DNA of 64,000 bases from Paracidovorax valerianellae (GCF_900102625.1 NZ_FMZC01000017.1:1-64000); one strand, 5' to 3'. Positions 46,634 through 56,717 are shown, counted from the stretch's first letter. The notes: generated by a model from the letters alone, not told the origin. Program-made: numbers and translations.

Positions 46634-47617
46634 ATGGAAACCATCGGAACCTGGTGGATGTGGGTGGGGTTCGCCGTCTTCGTGGTCGTCGCGATCGGGG
46701 TGGACCTGCTGGTCATGGAGCGCCAGGGCGCGCACAAGGTGACCACCAAGGAGGCAGTGGGCTGGAGCGTGCTCTGGTTCTCGCTGGCCTTCGTTTTCGT
46801 CGGCATCCTGTGGTGGTACCTGAACGGCTCCCAGGGCCGCGAGGTGGCCAACACGGTGTCGATGCAGTTCATCACCGGCTATCTGGTCGAGAAAAGCCTG
46901 TCGGTGGACAACATCTTCGTGTTCCTGATGCTGTTCAGCTACTTCGCCGTGCCGGCCGAGTACCAAAAGCGCGCGCTGATCGTCGGCATCATCGGTGCGA
47001 TCGTGCTGCGCACGGTGCTGATCCTGGCAGGCGCCTGGCTGCTGTCCACGTTCCACTGGCTGCTGTACGTGTTCGGTGCGTTCCTCGTCATCACGGGCGT
47101 GAAGATGTGGCTGGCGGCCGGCAAGGAGCCCGACATCGCCACCAACCCGGTGCTGAAATTCCTGCGGGGCCGCATGCGCATCGCGGACACGTTCGACGGC
47201 GAGAAGCTCACGACCATGATCGGCGGCGTCAAGCACTACACGCCCCTCTTCGTGGTGCTGGTGCTGATCGGCACGACCGACATCATCTTCGCGGTGGACA
47301 GCATTCCGGCGATCTTCGCCATCACGAGCGATCCGTTCATCGTGCTCACCGCCAACATCTTTGCCATCCTGGGGCTGCGGGCGCTGTATTTCCTGCTGGC
47401 CGATCTGGCAAGCCGCTTCCACCTGCTGGCGTACGGCCTGGCCCTCGTGCTGGTGTTCATCGGCGCAAAGATGCTGCTGATCGACGTGTACAAGATCCCG
47501 ATCGGCTATGCGCTGCTGGCGACCGCGGGCCTGATTGCCGGCTCCGTCATCGCCTCGCTGTGGACTTCGCGCGGTCAGCCCCGCGAAACCCCCGCCGTGC
47601 CGCACGACCCCCGCTGA
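46634..47617 (+). CDS. TerC/Alx-family integral membrane protein
   Basis: This 327-residue protein has nine or so membrane helices and the TerC/Alx hallmarks: 'FITGYLVEKSLSVDNIFVFL', 'YQKRALIVGIIGAIVLRTVL', 'VVLVLIGTTDIIFAVDSIPA' and 'FAILGLRALYFLLADL'. The conserved Asp/Asn residues in 'LSVDN' and 'IFAVDS' are thought to bind metal. Related proteins export Mn2+ or help load it onto exported proteins. In E. coli alx is controlled by a Mn/pH riboswitch. I looked for that element in the leader and did not find it. A GGAGG ribosome-binding site is present. Confidence 0.88.
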   Translation: METIGTWWMWVGFAVFVVVAIGVDLLVMERQGAHKVTTKEAVGWSVLWFSLAFVFVGILWWYLNGSQGREVANTVSMQFITGYLVEKSLSVDNIFVFLMLFSYFAVPAEYQKRALIVGIIGAIVLRTVLILAGAWLLSTFHWLLYVFGAFLVITGVKMWLAAGKEPDIATNPVLKFLRGRMRIADTFDGEKLTTMIGGVKHYTPLFVVLVLIGTTDIIFAVDSIPAIFAITSDPFIVLTANIFAILGLRALYFLLADLASRFHLLAYGLALVLVFIGAKMLLIDVYKIPIGYALLATAGLIAGSVIASLWTSRGQPRETPAVPHDPR

Positions 47618-47638
47618 GCATCCAAGGAGAACCCTGTC

Positions 47639-47797
47639 ATGACCATGGTCGAATCGATTTTGCTGTGCCTGCTGGTCACCCTGGTGATCACCACGTTCGT
47701 CGGCTGGCGCGCGGGCAACGAGCGCCGCGACGTGAACCTGCTGGCAGGACTGGCCGCCCTGTGCGGCGTGGGGGCCGCGACCGCACTGGCGGTGTGA
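47639..47797 (+). CDS. Small membrane protein downstream of terC (52 aa)
   Basis: This 52-residue protein ('MTMVESILLCLLVTLVITTF', then 'GWRAGNERRDVNLLAGLAAL') has a single membrane helix followed by a small, moderately hydrophobic second segment. It has a strong Shine-Dalgarno AAGGAGA, begins 22 bp after terC, and is followed by an excellent terminator. The third-position G/C bias is that of a real gene. Its function is unknown; partnership with the TerC protein is inferred from co-transcription. Confidence 0.65.
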   Translation: MTMVESILLCLLVTLVITTFVGWRAGNERRDVNLLAGLAALCGVGAATALAV

Positions 47798-47819
47798 CGC
47801 GGCAACTGGAGCAGTCAGC

Positions 47820-47844
47820 GGCGGCCTTCGGGCCGCCTTTTTTT
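47820..47844 (+). terminator. Strong intrinsic terminator after terC operon
   Basis: The stem is GGCGGCC-TTCG-GGCCGCC with a UUCG tetraloop, followed by seven T. It is an ideal Rho-independent terminator for the + strand. Confidence 0.92.
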
Positions 47845-47881
47845 GGTCCTGCTGGTTTTAGCCCCGCTGGTCTGGACGGGG

Positions 47882-48489
47882 TCAGGCGGGCGATTTGTAC
47901 TTGATCGAGCAGCCGTAGGGCTGCGTGGTCGCCGTAGCGATCGGCTTGCCCGCCAAGGCGTCGGCCAGGCCGGCCTTCACGTAGTTGGTGGCCTTCGGAA
48001 TATCGGCCGGGCGCGCCGAAGGAATGCTGTCGATGCCGCCGGCGTACACCAGCGTGCCCTTCGGGTCCACGATGTACAGGTGCGGCGTGGTGCGCGCGCC
48101 GTAGGCATGGCCGGCGGTGCCCTCTTCGTCCAGCAGCAAGGCCGTGGGCACGGCCTTGCGCTCCGTGAACCACGCGGCCAATTGCGCCGGTGCCAGGTAA
48201 TCGACGCTGGCCTTTTCAGTGGAGTTGACCGACAGCCAGACCACCCCTGGTCCACCGCGCCCTTTTGCGTGGCAGGCATGTTGCCGCTGTCGTAGTGCTT
48301 GCGCACGAACGGGCAGCCGGGGTTGGTCCATTCCAGCACGACGTGCTTGCCCTTGAAGTCCGACAGCCGCACGGTTTTGCCGGTGGCGTCTTTGAGGCTG
48401 AAGTCGGGTGCGGGCTGGCCCACGGTGGCGGCGGCCTGGGCAGCGCCCGCAGCAAGGAAAAGGCAGGCGAAGAGGGTCCGTCGAAGCAT
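47882..48489 (-). pseudogene. Exported thioredoxin-like (redoxin) protein, frameshifted
   Basis: The gene encodes a ~200-residue AhpC/TlpA-type protein with a signal peptide ('[15 protein letters not shown]') and '[20 protein letters not shown]', '[20 protein letters not shown]'. After '[10 protein letters not shown]' the frame shifts. The rest ('[20 protein letters not shown]', '[20 protein letters not shown]', ending 'YGCSIKYKSPA') continues in another frame to the stop at 47882. Adding one base to the C4 run at 48244-48247 restores a complete protein. It may be a real pseudogene, a slippage site or a sequencing error. It lies just after the dsbD-family gene, and its first Cys (NPGC) stands alone without a CxxC. 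Confidence 0.75.
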
Positions 48490-48607
48490 GGCGTTCTCCT
48501 GTCGAAAAACAGTGGGCGGGTAGGGCGATGGCCTGCACAGTGTCGCGCAGCCTTCGTGCGGCAGTGACCAAAACCCCGGCGCAGGCAGGGCGATGGCGGC
48601 CGGCTTT

Positions 48608-50851
48608 CTACAGCCCGGCGAGGGCCGCGCGCACTTCCTGCACGCCCAGGATTTCCGACAGCACCACCGGCGGGCGGCCCGGTGCCTGCAGCACATAGAC
48701 CGGTACGCCGCTGCGCCCCAGTTGCGCCAGCGCGGCGGTGATGGCCGGGTCGCGGCGCGTCCAGTCGGCGCGCAGCAGGGCCACGTTCTTGGCGGCGAAG
48801 TCTTTCAGCACGTCTTCGTGGGCCAGGGTGGTTTTCTTGTTGTACTGGCAGGTCACGCACCAGGCGGCCGTGTAGTCCACGAACACCGGCTGGCCCTGGG
48901 CCACGAGCTGCTCGGGCAAGCCTGCCTGCCACGGACGCCAGCCGCCGGCCGTGGCCGCTGCCGATGCGGTGGCGGCAGGAAGGGGCGGGATTTCAACGAC
49001 TTTCGGGCCCCACACCGCCGTCATGTATGCCAATGCTGCTATTGAAATGGTAGCAATCGCCCAGCGGGTGCGCCCCGCCAGCGTGAGGGCCCAGACCGCC
49101 ATGGCGAGCATGACCAGCAGCGCCAGCAACGCCGCTGCGCCGTCGATTCCGCTTTGCTGGCCCAGCACCCAGACCAGCCACACCACGGTGGCGAACATGG
49201 GAAAGGCCATGAAGCGGCGCAGCGTGTCCATCCATGCGCCGGGCCGGGGCAGGGCGCGGGCCACCGCCGGCACCCAGCTGGCGGCCAGGTACGGCAACGC
49301 CAGCCCCACGCCCAGCGCGGCGAACACGGCCAGCGCCTGCGCGGCCGGCAGGGTAGCCGTGAGGCCGAGGGATGCGCCCATGAACGGCGCGGTGCAGGGC
49401 GATGCCACCGCCACGGCCAGCACCCCGGTCAGGAACGCGTCCACCGCCGGGTGCCGTGCCTGCAGCGTAGCCACCGAGCTGGGCAGGAAGCGCCCGAACT
49501 CGAACACGCCCGCCAGATTCAGTCCGATCACCGTGAACAGCGCGGCAAGCAGCGCCACCACGCCGGGCGACTGCAACTGAAAGCCCCAGCCCACCGCTTC
49601 GCCGGCCGCGCGCAGCGCCAGCATGAGCGCGCCCAGCGCCATGAACGACAGCACCACGCCCGCCGTGTAGGCCAGCCCGCCGATGCGGTGGGCGCGGCGG
49701 TTCTGCGCATGCTGGGCGAAACCCACCACCTTGATCGCGAGCACCGGAAACACGCACGGCATCAGATTGAGGATGAGGCCCCCCAGCAGTGCGCCCGCCA
49801 GCGCCGCCAACAGCGTGGCCAGCGGGGCGGCCGTGACTTGTGGCGCGACCGGCGCGGCGCCGCCCTGGGCCGCGTTCGCACGCAAGGCGGCTTCGAGCGC
49901 GGGCGAGACGCTGGCCATCGCCGCCGCCTTGGGCCAGCCGCCGTCCACGGGCAGCTCGGCACGCCAGCCCCGGCCGGCATGCGCGAGCACCACCGGCATG
50001 GGCACCGGGCTGGCGCTGCGCTGCGCCGACAGCGGCACGCGCGCCGTCCACACATCGCCCTGCCAAGCTTGCGTCCAGTCGGCCGCGGTTTCGATCGCGC
50101 CGGTGGTTTCGGGAAAGAACTCCAGCGCCTGGCCGCGCAGCGCGGGCGGCAGGCCCGCCACGGTGAGCGCGATGGCGTTGCCATCCACGCGCGCGCTGCT
50201 GGCCGCGCCGCCGCCGGCAGGGGCCGGCAGAGGCTGGGGGTGGGCCTGTTGCGCCGCTTCGAACGCCCCGGCATTCAGCGCCGTGGTGCTGCGGATCGGC
50301 AACTGCAGGGTGAAGTCGCCCTCTTCGGGAATGCACTCCTTGCGGCACACCAGCCATGAAGCGCGCAGGTGGAAGGTGGCGGTGCGGGCGAGCGGGCCGG
50401 GCGCGAACGCGCTGGAAACCGTCATGGGCACCGGCAGCAGCACCGTGCCTTCGTAGCCGTAGTTGGCCAGATTGCCGATGGGGATCTTGCGCGGCACGGG
50501 CCAGGCGATGGCGCCGGCCTCGATGCCGGCGGGCACCTGCCATTCCAGTTCGGTGGGCAGGCCCGAATCGCCCGAATTCATCCAGTAGGTGTGCCACTCG
50601 GGCTGGTGCGTGATCGACAGCCCCAGCCAGAGCGGCTTGCCCGGTGCCACGCCCTCGGGCGCATGCGCCACCAGTTCGGCCTGGACATGGGGCGTGGTGA
50701 CGGTGCTGCTGCCGCTGGCGCTGCCGCCTGCGGCGGTGGTCGTCGCAGCGGTGGTCTTGGGGCCAAATTGGGCTCCAGCGCTTATGGGAAGAGCGCTGGC
50801 AGCTATCAATAACAGAGCGGGCAGCAAGCGCTGGAGCAGGCGGTGTGACAT
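48608..50851 (-). CDS. dsbD: Protein-disulfide reductase, DsbD/ScsB family
   Basis: This 747-residue membrane protein passes electrons from cytosolic thioredoxin to periplasmic thiol proteins. It has a signal peptide (residues 1-26), then a long N-terminal periplasmic domain of the ScsB type with '[20 protein letters not shown]' and a Cys pair 'CRKEC'. Eight membrane helices follow, with conserved Cys in '[12 protein letters not shown]' and '[10 protein letters not shown]'. It ends with a C-terminal thioredoxin domain (CVTC in '[15 protein letters not shown]'). The start is set at the ATG at 50851. An ATG at 50908 overlaps the alaX stop but would displace the signal peptide. The signal-peptide core is encoded by a dispersed repeat. 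Confidence 0.88.
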   Translation of the reverse strand: MSHRLLQRLLPALLLIAASALPISAGAQFGPKTTAATTTAAGGSASGSSTVTTPHVQAELVAHAPEGVAPGKPLWLGLSITHQPEWHTYWMNSGDSGLPTELEWQVPAGIEAGAIAWPVPRKIPIGNLANYGYEGTVLLPVPMTVSSAFAPGPLARTATFHLRASWLVCRKECIPEEGDFTLQLPIRSTTALNAGAFEAAQQAHPQPLPAPAGGGAASSARVDGNAIALTVAGLPPALRGQALEFFPETTGAIETAADWTQAWQGDVWTARVPLSAQRSASPVPMPVVLAHAGRGWRAELPVDGGWPKAAAMASVSPALEAALRANAAQGGAAPVAPQVTAAPLATLLAALAGALLGGLILNLMPCVFPVLAIKVVGFAQHAQNRRAHRIGGLAYTAGVVLSFMALGALMLALRAAGEAVGWGFQLQSPGVVALLAALFTVIGLNLAGVFEFGRFLPSSVATLQARHPAVDAFLTGVLAVAVASPCTAPFMGASLGLTATLPAAQALAVFAALGVGLALPYLAASWVPAVARALPRPGAWMDTLRRFMAFPMFATVVWLVWVLGQQSGIDGAAALLALLVMLAMAVWALTLAGRTRWAIATISIAALAYMTAVWGPKVVEIPPLPAATASAAATAGGWRPWQAGLPEQLVAQGQPVFVDYTAAWCVTCQYNKKTTLAHEDVLKDFAAKNVALLRADWTRRDPAITAALAQLGRSGVPVYVLQAPGRPPVVLSEILGVQEVRAALAGL
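49038..49054. repeat. Dispersed hairpin repeat, copy e (inside dsbD)
   Basis: GCTATTGAAATGGTAGC is the same 17-bp format as the intergenic copies with one arm mismatch, here within the coding sequence for a membrane helix ('[11 protein letters not shown]'). Confidence 0.45.
50775..50818. repeat. Dispersed repeat inside the DsbD signal-peptide coding region
   Basis: The sequence has an 8-bp stem CCAGCGCT / AGCGCTGG, then GCTATCAATAACAGAGC (50802-50818). The string GCGCTGGCAGCTAT (50793-50806) is identical to 9069-9082. On the minus strand this segment encodes residues ~12-26 of the protein. Confidence 0.65.
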
Positions 50852-50904
50852 GTCGCAAGTGGGAGCCGCAGCCTCGGGGTTTGGTTCCTGGGCCGGGACC
50901 GGAC

Positions 50905-51717
50905 TCATGCCGCGAAGCCGAGCACCACGCGGCGCGACATGGCGCCTTTTTTCTCGATCTTGGTCACGACCACGGTGCCGATCTCGCCGGTGTTCGCCAC
51001 GTGCGTGCCGCCGCAGGGCTGCAGGTCGATCTGGAGCGTGCCGGCTTCGCCGGCCGTTTCGGCAGCGCCGCCCACGCGCACGGTGCGCACCTGGCCCGTG
51101 CCGCGCGGGGGCTGCACGCTCATGCTCTTGACCAAGGCGGGGTTGGCGTCCAGCTCCGCATCGGTCACCGTCCCAAGGGTGACGGCGTGGCCCTCGGCCA
51201 CCAGGCGGGCGATGCCGGCGGTGAGCGCGTCCTTGTCCAGCGCGCCATCCATGTGGAAGTCGAGCCGCGCGTAGTCGGGCGTGATCGAGCAGCCGTTCAC
51301 GGGCTGCGCCACCAGGTGGCACAGCAGGTGGGTGGTGGTGTGAAAGCGCATCAGCCGGTGGCGGCGCTCCCAGTCGATGCGCGCGGTGACGGCCTCGCCC
51401 ACCGCCACGGGCGCTGCATCGCCAGGGGCCGGCACGTGCACGATGGCGGCCGTGGGCCGCCCTTCGGCATCCTTGCCCTTGCGCGTGTCGGCAATGGCCA
51501 CCGTGCTGCCGTCCGCCCGCACCAGCATGCCGCTGTCACCGGCCTGGCCACCCCCGAGCGGGTAGAACACCGTGCGGTCCAGCACGATGCCGCCGTCCGG
51601 CTGCACCGCCACCACGGTGGCCTGGCATTCGCGCAGGTACGCGTCTTCACGGAACAGGTCTTGCGTGGACGGGGTGGAATCGGGCGTTGCGGCGGAGGGC
51701 AGGGCGTCGGTCGTCAT
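50905..51717 (-). CDS. alaX: Alanyl-tRNA editing protein AlaX
   Basis: This 270-residue protein deacylates mischarged Ser-tRNA(Ala) and is a free-standing relative of the AlaRS editing domain. It has 'TVFYPLGGGQAGDSG', the zinc-binding HxxxH in 'RFHTTTHLLCHL', and the second zinc pair in 'LQPCGGTHVANTGEIG'. The length fits the AlaX-L class. It starts at the ATG at 51717. A microsatellite lies ~155 bp before it, in its leader or promoter region. Its stop overlaps a possible upstream start of dsbD. Confidence 0.88.
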   Translation of the reverse strand: MTTDALPSAATPDSTPSTQDLFREDAYLRECQATVVAVQPDGGIVLDRTVFYPLGGGQAGDSGMLVRADGSTVAIADTRKGKDAEGRPTAAIVHVPAPGDAAPVAVGEAVTARIDWERRHRLMRFHTTTHLLCHLVAQPVNGCSITPDYARLDFHMDGALDKDALTAGIARLVAEGHAVTLGTVTDAELDANPALVKSMSVQPPRGTGQVRTVRVGGAAETAGEAGTLQIDLQPCGGTHVANTGEIGTVVVTKIEKKGAMSRRVVLGFAA

Positions 51718-52072
<355 letters not shown>

Positions 52073-53131
52073 TTAAAGGTGACTTGCGCCGCTGCTAGAG
52101 CCGGGGCCCGGCCCCGTCATGGCCGGGCCTTCTAATCGCGATTTACCTTGCCCTACCGAATTGAGGTCATGGGCTGCAACGCCGTTCTTCGCTGCAATGA
52201 CCTCGGCCATGATCGATAGAGCAATCTCAGCGGGCGTCTTACTTCCGATGTAAAGCCCTGCAGGTCCGCGCAAGCGATCAAGGCTGGCATCTGACAGATC
52301 AAAGTGTTCTTTCAGCCGCTGTCGCCGCAGCGTCGTGTTGCGGCGTGACCCGATAGCACCGACATAGAAGGCCTCAGACTGCAAAGCGTCGATGAGCGCA
52401 AGATCATCCAGCTTCGGGTCGTGGGTGAGCGCAACCACGGCCGTGCGAGCGTCGGGTTTCAGCCGGATGATCAAGTCGTCTGGCATTTCATGGCTGACTT
52501 GCACTGCAGGCATGCTCCAGCCTGTCCGATGCTCTTCACGAGGGTCGCACACCACTACATCGAAACCCACGCTGACTGCCATCTGGCAGAGGTAACTAGC
52601 TAAGTCTCCTGCGCCGATGACGATCAATCGGGCCTGCGGGCCAAGCCAGGTGACGAGATACGTTTCGTCCAGCCTGGGCACGCCGTCGCGTAACCCCTTG
52701 CGTAAAAAAACTTCGCCAGTACCCAGGTGCAAACGGCGTTCAGTGCTGCGCCTGCCTTCGCAGGCTGCCAGCAACTCATCCAGCCGACTATGGGCAGCCA
52801 CTTGCTCGAGCACCAACTCAACCGTACCGCCGCACGGTAGACCGAAACGGTGAGCTTGATCGGCTGAGATGCCGTAGCGAAGAATAGTGGGTCTGTCGGA
52901 CCTGCACGCTGCCTGCACCCCACCCTTGCGGATCAGATGAATCAGGTCGTCTTCAATGCACCCTCCCGAAACTGAACCCACAGTCTCGCCGAGCCCGTTG
53001 ATGGCCATCAGCGAACCCGGCGGGCGGGGAGACGACCCCCATGTCTGAGCGACTGTGACCAGCACGACGGCCGAGCCGGCGCCAAACCATTGGCAGGCGG
53101 TTCTCAGTACCAGAGTGTCGAGATCTTCCAT
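52073..53131 (-). CDS. XdhC/CoxI family molybdenum-cofactor maturation protein
   Basis: This 352-residue protein resembles XdhC/PaoD, which binds, sulfurates and inserts Moco into xanthine-dehydrogenase-type enzymes. The N-terminal XdhC_CoxI domain has 'VTVAQTWGSSPRPPGSLMAI' and 'GSVSGGCIEDDLI'. The C-terminal Rossmann domain has 'LIVIGAGDLASYL', 'VVVCDPREEHRTG' and 'AFYVGAIGSRRNT'. It is the last gene of the LysR-linked operon, 200 bp after the molybdopterin subunit. It was probably recruited together with its target enzyme. Confidence 0.88.
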   Translation of the reverse strand: MEDLDTLVLRTACQWFGAGSAVVLVTVAQTWGSSPRPPGSLMAINGLGETVGSVSGGCIEDDLIHLIRKGGVQAACRSDRPTILRYGISADQAHRFGLPCGGTVELVLEQVAAHSRLDELLAACEGRRSTERRLHLGTGEVFLRKGLRDGVPRLDETYLVTWLGPQARLIVIGAGDLASYLCQMAVSVGFDVVVCDPREEHRTGWSMPAVQVSHEMPDDLIIRLKPDARTAVVALTHDPKLDDLALIDALQSEAFYVGAIGSRRNTTLRRQRLKEHFDLSDASLDRLRGPAGLYIGSKTPAEIALSIMAEVIAAKNGVAAHDLNSVGQGKSRLEGPAMTGPGPGSSSGASHL

Positions 53132-53331
53132 GGATCGATCAGCTCAGTTTGGCGGGTAGTTCACACGGGAATGCCCTACCGCCGAAGAACCCGTGAATAA
53201 ACCCCTCAATCTGCTGATCCACGCATGCTCGAGCGCAACCCCCCTTACGCCCTGAATCATCAAAAGGCCCTTCGTCTTTGGACTCACTACGCTGCTTCAT
53301 CGAATGCCTGTGTTGGATTTGCCAGATTCCT

Positions 53332-55728
53332 TTAAGCCTGGGCCGCGCTTATTTTATCGAGCGTGATCGGAAGACTGCGGATGCGTTTGCCCGTTGCGTG
53401 GAAGATGGCGTTGCCAATGGCTGGGGCCACACCCACAACGCCAATCTCACCAACGTTCTTGCCTCCCAGCGCAGTGGCTTGCATGTCGGGGATGCCCACG
53501 GAGATCACCTGCACTTCCGGCACATCGGCATTCACCGGTACTGCGTAGTCCGCAAAGTTGGCGTTCACGGTGCGGCCGTCGCGGCGGTCGATGTGGCCTT
53601 CTTCGAGCAGCGTCTGCCCGAGGCCCATGACCATGCCACCTATCCACTGGCTTTCGGCCAACTTCGGATTAAAGATCCGTCCGCTGTCGAAAGCGGCCAC
53701 CATGCGCTTGACGCGAATCGTGCCAAAGTCCTCGTCCACGCGAACTTCCACGAACTGCGCGCACCAGCTATGGGCTGACATGCCGCCCTCGACCGCGCCC
53801 TTCAACTGAGCGAAACTGCGGTCGGCCGCGTCCTTCGTGGCTTCGGTCGCCTCTGTGGCGAAGGTGTTGCCTTCGACTTCCAGCGTACTCTTGCCGACGG
53901 CCTTCAGCAGATTAGCGATGCTGATGCCGCCGCTCGGACGACGGGTCAGGCGGAGGGCACCGCGCTCGTAGCTCAGATCCGACGGCTTCGACATTGCCAG
54001 CGGCGATTTCGGATCGCTGGCTGCCAGTGTGCGTAGCGCTTCGATTGCGTTGAGCGCGGCCCTGGCTACGGCGCTCGCAAGGTTGTTCGCTTGTTGGGAG
54101 CCGCCGGCCAGCGCTGAGCGCGGTAGCACGGTGTCGCCCAAACGGACCACCACATTCCCGACCGGTATGTCCAGTACGTCGGCGGCCGTCTGCGCAAGAA
54201 TCGTGTACGTTCCGGTGCCGATGTCGGTGCCGGCGCTGAGCACTTCGATTCGTCCATCGGCATAGAAAACGATCTTCGCTTCGCTGGCCGTTCGGATCAT
54301 TGGATAAGCACCAGCAGCCATGCCATAACCGATCAACTCGCGCCCCTCGCGCATCGACCGGGGTTTTGGATTGCGGTTCCACCACCCGATGGCCTTGGCA
54401 CCTGCGGCATAGGCTTCGCGCAGTTGCCGCGTGGTCCAAGGAAGCCGGTTGCTTGGATCCTTGTCGGCCCAATTGGCTAGGCGCAGCGTGATCGGATCCA
54501 TGCTAAGCGCGTAGGCTAGCTCGTCAATGGCGCTTTCGAGCGCGAAAGCGCTAGGGTTTTCGCCGGGTCCGCGCTTCCAGCCTGGCATGACGGTATGAAC
54601 CGGCACCACATTCAGGCGAGACACGAAGTTGGGCGTCGCGTACATGATTTTGGTCACGTTGTTGCACGCCTCGACATGCACCTCGTCGATGGCCGTTTCA
54701 TTCCAGCTCTCATGGACGATGGAGACGATACTTCCGTCTTTCGTGGCGCCAATCGATAGGTTCTGCTTAGTCGCTGGCCGACCGCCCAGACCAGTGAAGG
54801 TCTGGGGTCGGGTGAGCGACACTTTGACGGGCCGTCCCAACTGCCGCGAGGCCGCGCAGGCTAGGCCCACGTGCGGATGCGCGCCGATCTTGGAGCCGAA
54901 GCCACCGCCTACGTAAGGAGAGATAACTCTTACGTTCGCGATGTCGATGCCGAGCCATTCAGATATCACTCTGCGCGCGCCGCCGACCCACTGGCTCGGT
55001 TCCCAGACGGTGATCTTTCCGCTGTCCCACGACGCTATACAGGCATGTGGTTCCAGTGGCACGTTGTATTCGCGAGCCGTCGTGTAGGTGACATCTAGCC
55101 TGACATCGGCACTGGCGAGTGCGACAGGTGCATCGCCCCAGACGGCGCCCATATCGGCAATGGTCTGAGGTTTCGCTTTCGGATCGTCCAGGTCGATGAT
55201 CGGTTCAGCGTCTTCGTACCTGACCTTGAGAATGCTTGCCGCCTCGGTCGCCTGTTCCAACGTATCCGCTACGACCAGTGCGATATGCATACCGTTGAAA
55301 CGCACCACGTCATCCTGCAGCGGCGTGAATTCTTCCGTAGCTCCGCCTCCCTTGCTGTAGTGAGTGGGTTTGTTCAGCTTTAACGGGTTATGCAGCGTGT
55401 AGACATCTACCACTCCCGGCAGCGCCTTTGCGGCTGAGGTGTCGATTTCGACGATGCGTCCGGCCGGCCGCGTCGATTGCACCGTGACGCCGTAGGCTAT
55501 GTTTTCCAGCTTCTGCTCAATCGCGTAGCGGGCAAGCCCAGCGACTTTTAACGGGCCGTCGGCACGTGATATGGCGGCTCCGAGGACAGGCCCGCGGCTG
55601 GGAGTGAGTTCGCGCGCGAAGGCTTCATCGGACGATAAGCCTACGCCCGCCGTCGCCACCACGGCGGTGCCGACTCCGAGCTTCATGACAGCCCGGCGGC
55701 TCAATTCCAGTTCTTTGTTCTGGGTCAT
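53332..55728 (-). CDS. paoC: Molybdopterin-binding subunit of PaoC-type aldehyde/xanthine dehydrogenase
   Basis: This 798-residue catalytic subunit of the molybdenum hydroxylase family has a Tat-type motif SRRAVMK and hydrophobic stretch at the N-terminus. It also has 'GPLKVAGLARYAIEQ', 'YNVPLEPHACIASWDSG', 'PYVGGGFGSKIGAHPHVGLA', and the catalytic Glu in 'GGKNVGEIGVVG'. With the two genes before it, it forms a PaoABC-like alpha-beta-gamma enzyme that oxidises aldehydes or N-heterocycles with a quinone or similar acceptor. The start overlaps the FAD-subunit stop (ATGA). In E. coli the Tat signal is on PaoA; here it is on this subunit. Confidence 0.9.
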   Translation of the reverse strand: MTQNKELELSRRAVMKLGVGTAVVATAGVGLSSDEAFARELTPSRGPVLGAAISRADGPLKVAGLARYAIEQKLENIAYGVTVQSTRPAGRIVEIDTSAAKALPGVVDVYTLHNPLKLNKPTHYSKGGGATEEFTPLQDDVVRFNGMHIALVVADTLEQATEAASILKVRYEDAEPIIDLDDPKAKPQTIADMGAVWGDAPVALASADVRLDVTYTTAREYNVPLEPHACIASWDSGKITVWEPSQWVGGARRVISEWLGIDIANVRVISPYVGGGFGSKIGAHPHVGLACAASRQLGRPVKVSLTRPQTFTGLGGRPATKQNLSIGATKDGSIVSIVHESWNETAIDEVHVEACNNVTKIMYATPNFVSRLNVVPVHTVMPGWKRGPGENPSAFALESAIDELAYALSMDPITLRLANWADKDPSNRLPWTTRQLREAYAAGAKAIGWWNRNPKPRSMREGRELIGYGMAAGAYPMIRTASEAKIVFYADGRIEVLSAGTDIGTGTYTILAQTAADVLDIPVGNVVVRLGDTVLPRSALAGGSQQANNLASAVARAALNAIEALRTLAASDPKSPLAMSKPSDLSYERGALRLTRRPSGGISIANLLKAVGKSTLEVEGNTFATEATEATKDAADRSFAQLKGAVEGGMSAHSWCAQFVEVRVDEDFGTIRVKRMVAAFDSGRIFNPKLAESQWIGGMVMGLGQTLLEEGHIDRRDGRTVNANFADYAVPVNADVPEVQVISVGIPDMQATALGGKNVGEIGVVGVAPAIGNAIFHATGKRIRSLPITLDKISAAQA

Positions 55729-56717
55729 GCCACACCTCCGACAGTCATCAACGCGCGTGCCACAACCTTGGGCGCCAAGTCGATTTTGAATGCGTTATAT
55801 ACACTCGACTTCGCACCTTCGGCAGTAGCGCCAGAAGCTGCACGCAGCGTGGCTTCGTCGAGGATCTTGCCCTTGAGCGCGGCTTCCACTGCGCGCAGTC
55901 GCCATGGCTTCGTAGCGACGCCACCGATGGCGATGCGCACTTCCCTGATTGTCTTGCCATCGCCTTCCATCGCTAGCCCGACAGCTGCACTTGCGGCAGC
56001 GAACTCGTATGAAGCGCGGTCGCGTACCTTCAGGTAGTGCGAGCGTCGTAGCACTTCCGAGCGAGGCACTTCGATTCCCAAGATGATCTCGCCTGAAGCC
56101 AAGCTGGTTTCCAGATGAGGTGTGTGCCCGGGGAGCAAGAAGAACTCATCAATAGGAATGCTCCGTTCGACGGCGCCCTTGACAATGACTCTGGCATCAA
56201 ACGCGGCCAGCGCCACAGCGAAGTCGCCCGGGTAGATCGCTATACACGCATCGCTGGTGCCCAGCACAGCATGATTTCGATTGATGCCGCTCAGTGCCGC
56301 GCAGCCAGATCCGGGCGTGCGCTTATTGCAGTTGGGATAAGCGCCCGGGTCGCGAAAATACATGCAGCGTGTGCGTTGCATCAAGTTTCCGCCGATTGAG
56401 GCCATATTGCGCAACTGCGCCGAAGCAGCGCGCCAGAGGCTTTCCGACAATACCGGTGCGGCCGCCTTGATGTCGGCATGGTCGGCAACCTTGCTCATCT
56501 TCGCGAGTGCTCCGACGCGGATGGCATTGGTTGACACGGTGATGCTATCGATCCCGTCGATGCGCGTGATGTCGATTACGCGCGATGGCCGCTCGACATT
56601 GAGCTTCATGAGGTCGAGCAGGGTAGTGCCGCCCGCAAGCAATTTCGTTTCTGGCTGGGCGGCTTCAAAGCTGGCCGCAGAGACAGTGTCTGCGCGAAAA
56701 TAGTCGAACTGTTTCAC
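55725..56717 (-). CDS. paoB: FAD-binding subunit of PaoB-type dehydrogenase
   Basis: This 330-residue subunit has the FAD motifs 'KLLAGGTTLLDLMKLNVERP' and 'MASIGGNLMQRTRC'. A cysteine-rich insertion (Cys at 'TRCMYF', 'YPNCNK', 'GSGCAAL') is typical of the [4Fe-4S]-containing PaoB/4-hydroxybenzoyl-CoA-reductase type. The C-terminal CO-dehydrogenase flavoprotein domain is present. Start and stop codons overlap with both neighbours by ATGA, so the three subunits are translationally coupled. Confidence 0.9.
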   Translation of the reverse strand: MKQFDYFRADTVSAASFEAAQPETKLLAGGTTLLDLMKLNVERPSRVIDITRIDGIDSITVSTNAIRVGALAKMSKVADHADIKAAAPVLSESLWRAASAQLRNMASIGGNLMQRTRCMYFRDPGAYPNCNKRTPGSGCAALSGINRNHAVLGTSDACIAIYPGDFAVALAAFDARVIVKGAVERSIPIDEFFLLPGHTPHLETSLASGEIILGIEVPRSEVLRRSHYLKVRDRASYEFAAASAAVGLAMEGDGKTIREVRIAIGGVATKPWRLRAVEAALKGKILDEATLRAASGATAEGAKSSVYNAFKIDLAPKVVARALMTVGGVA

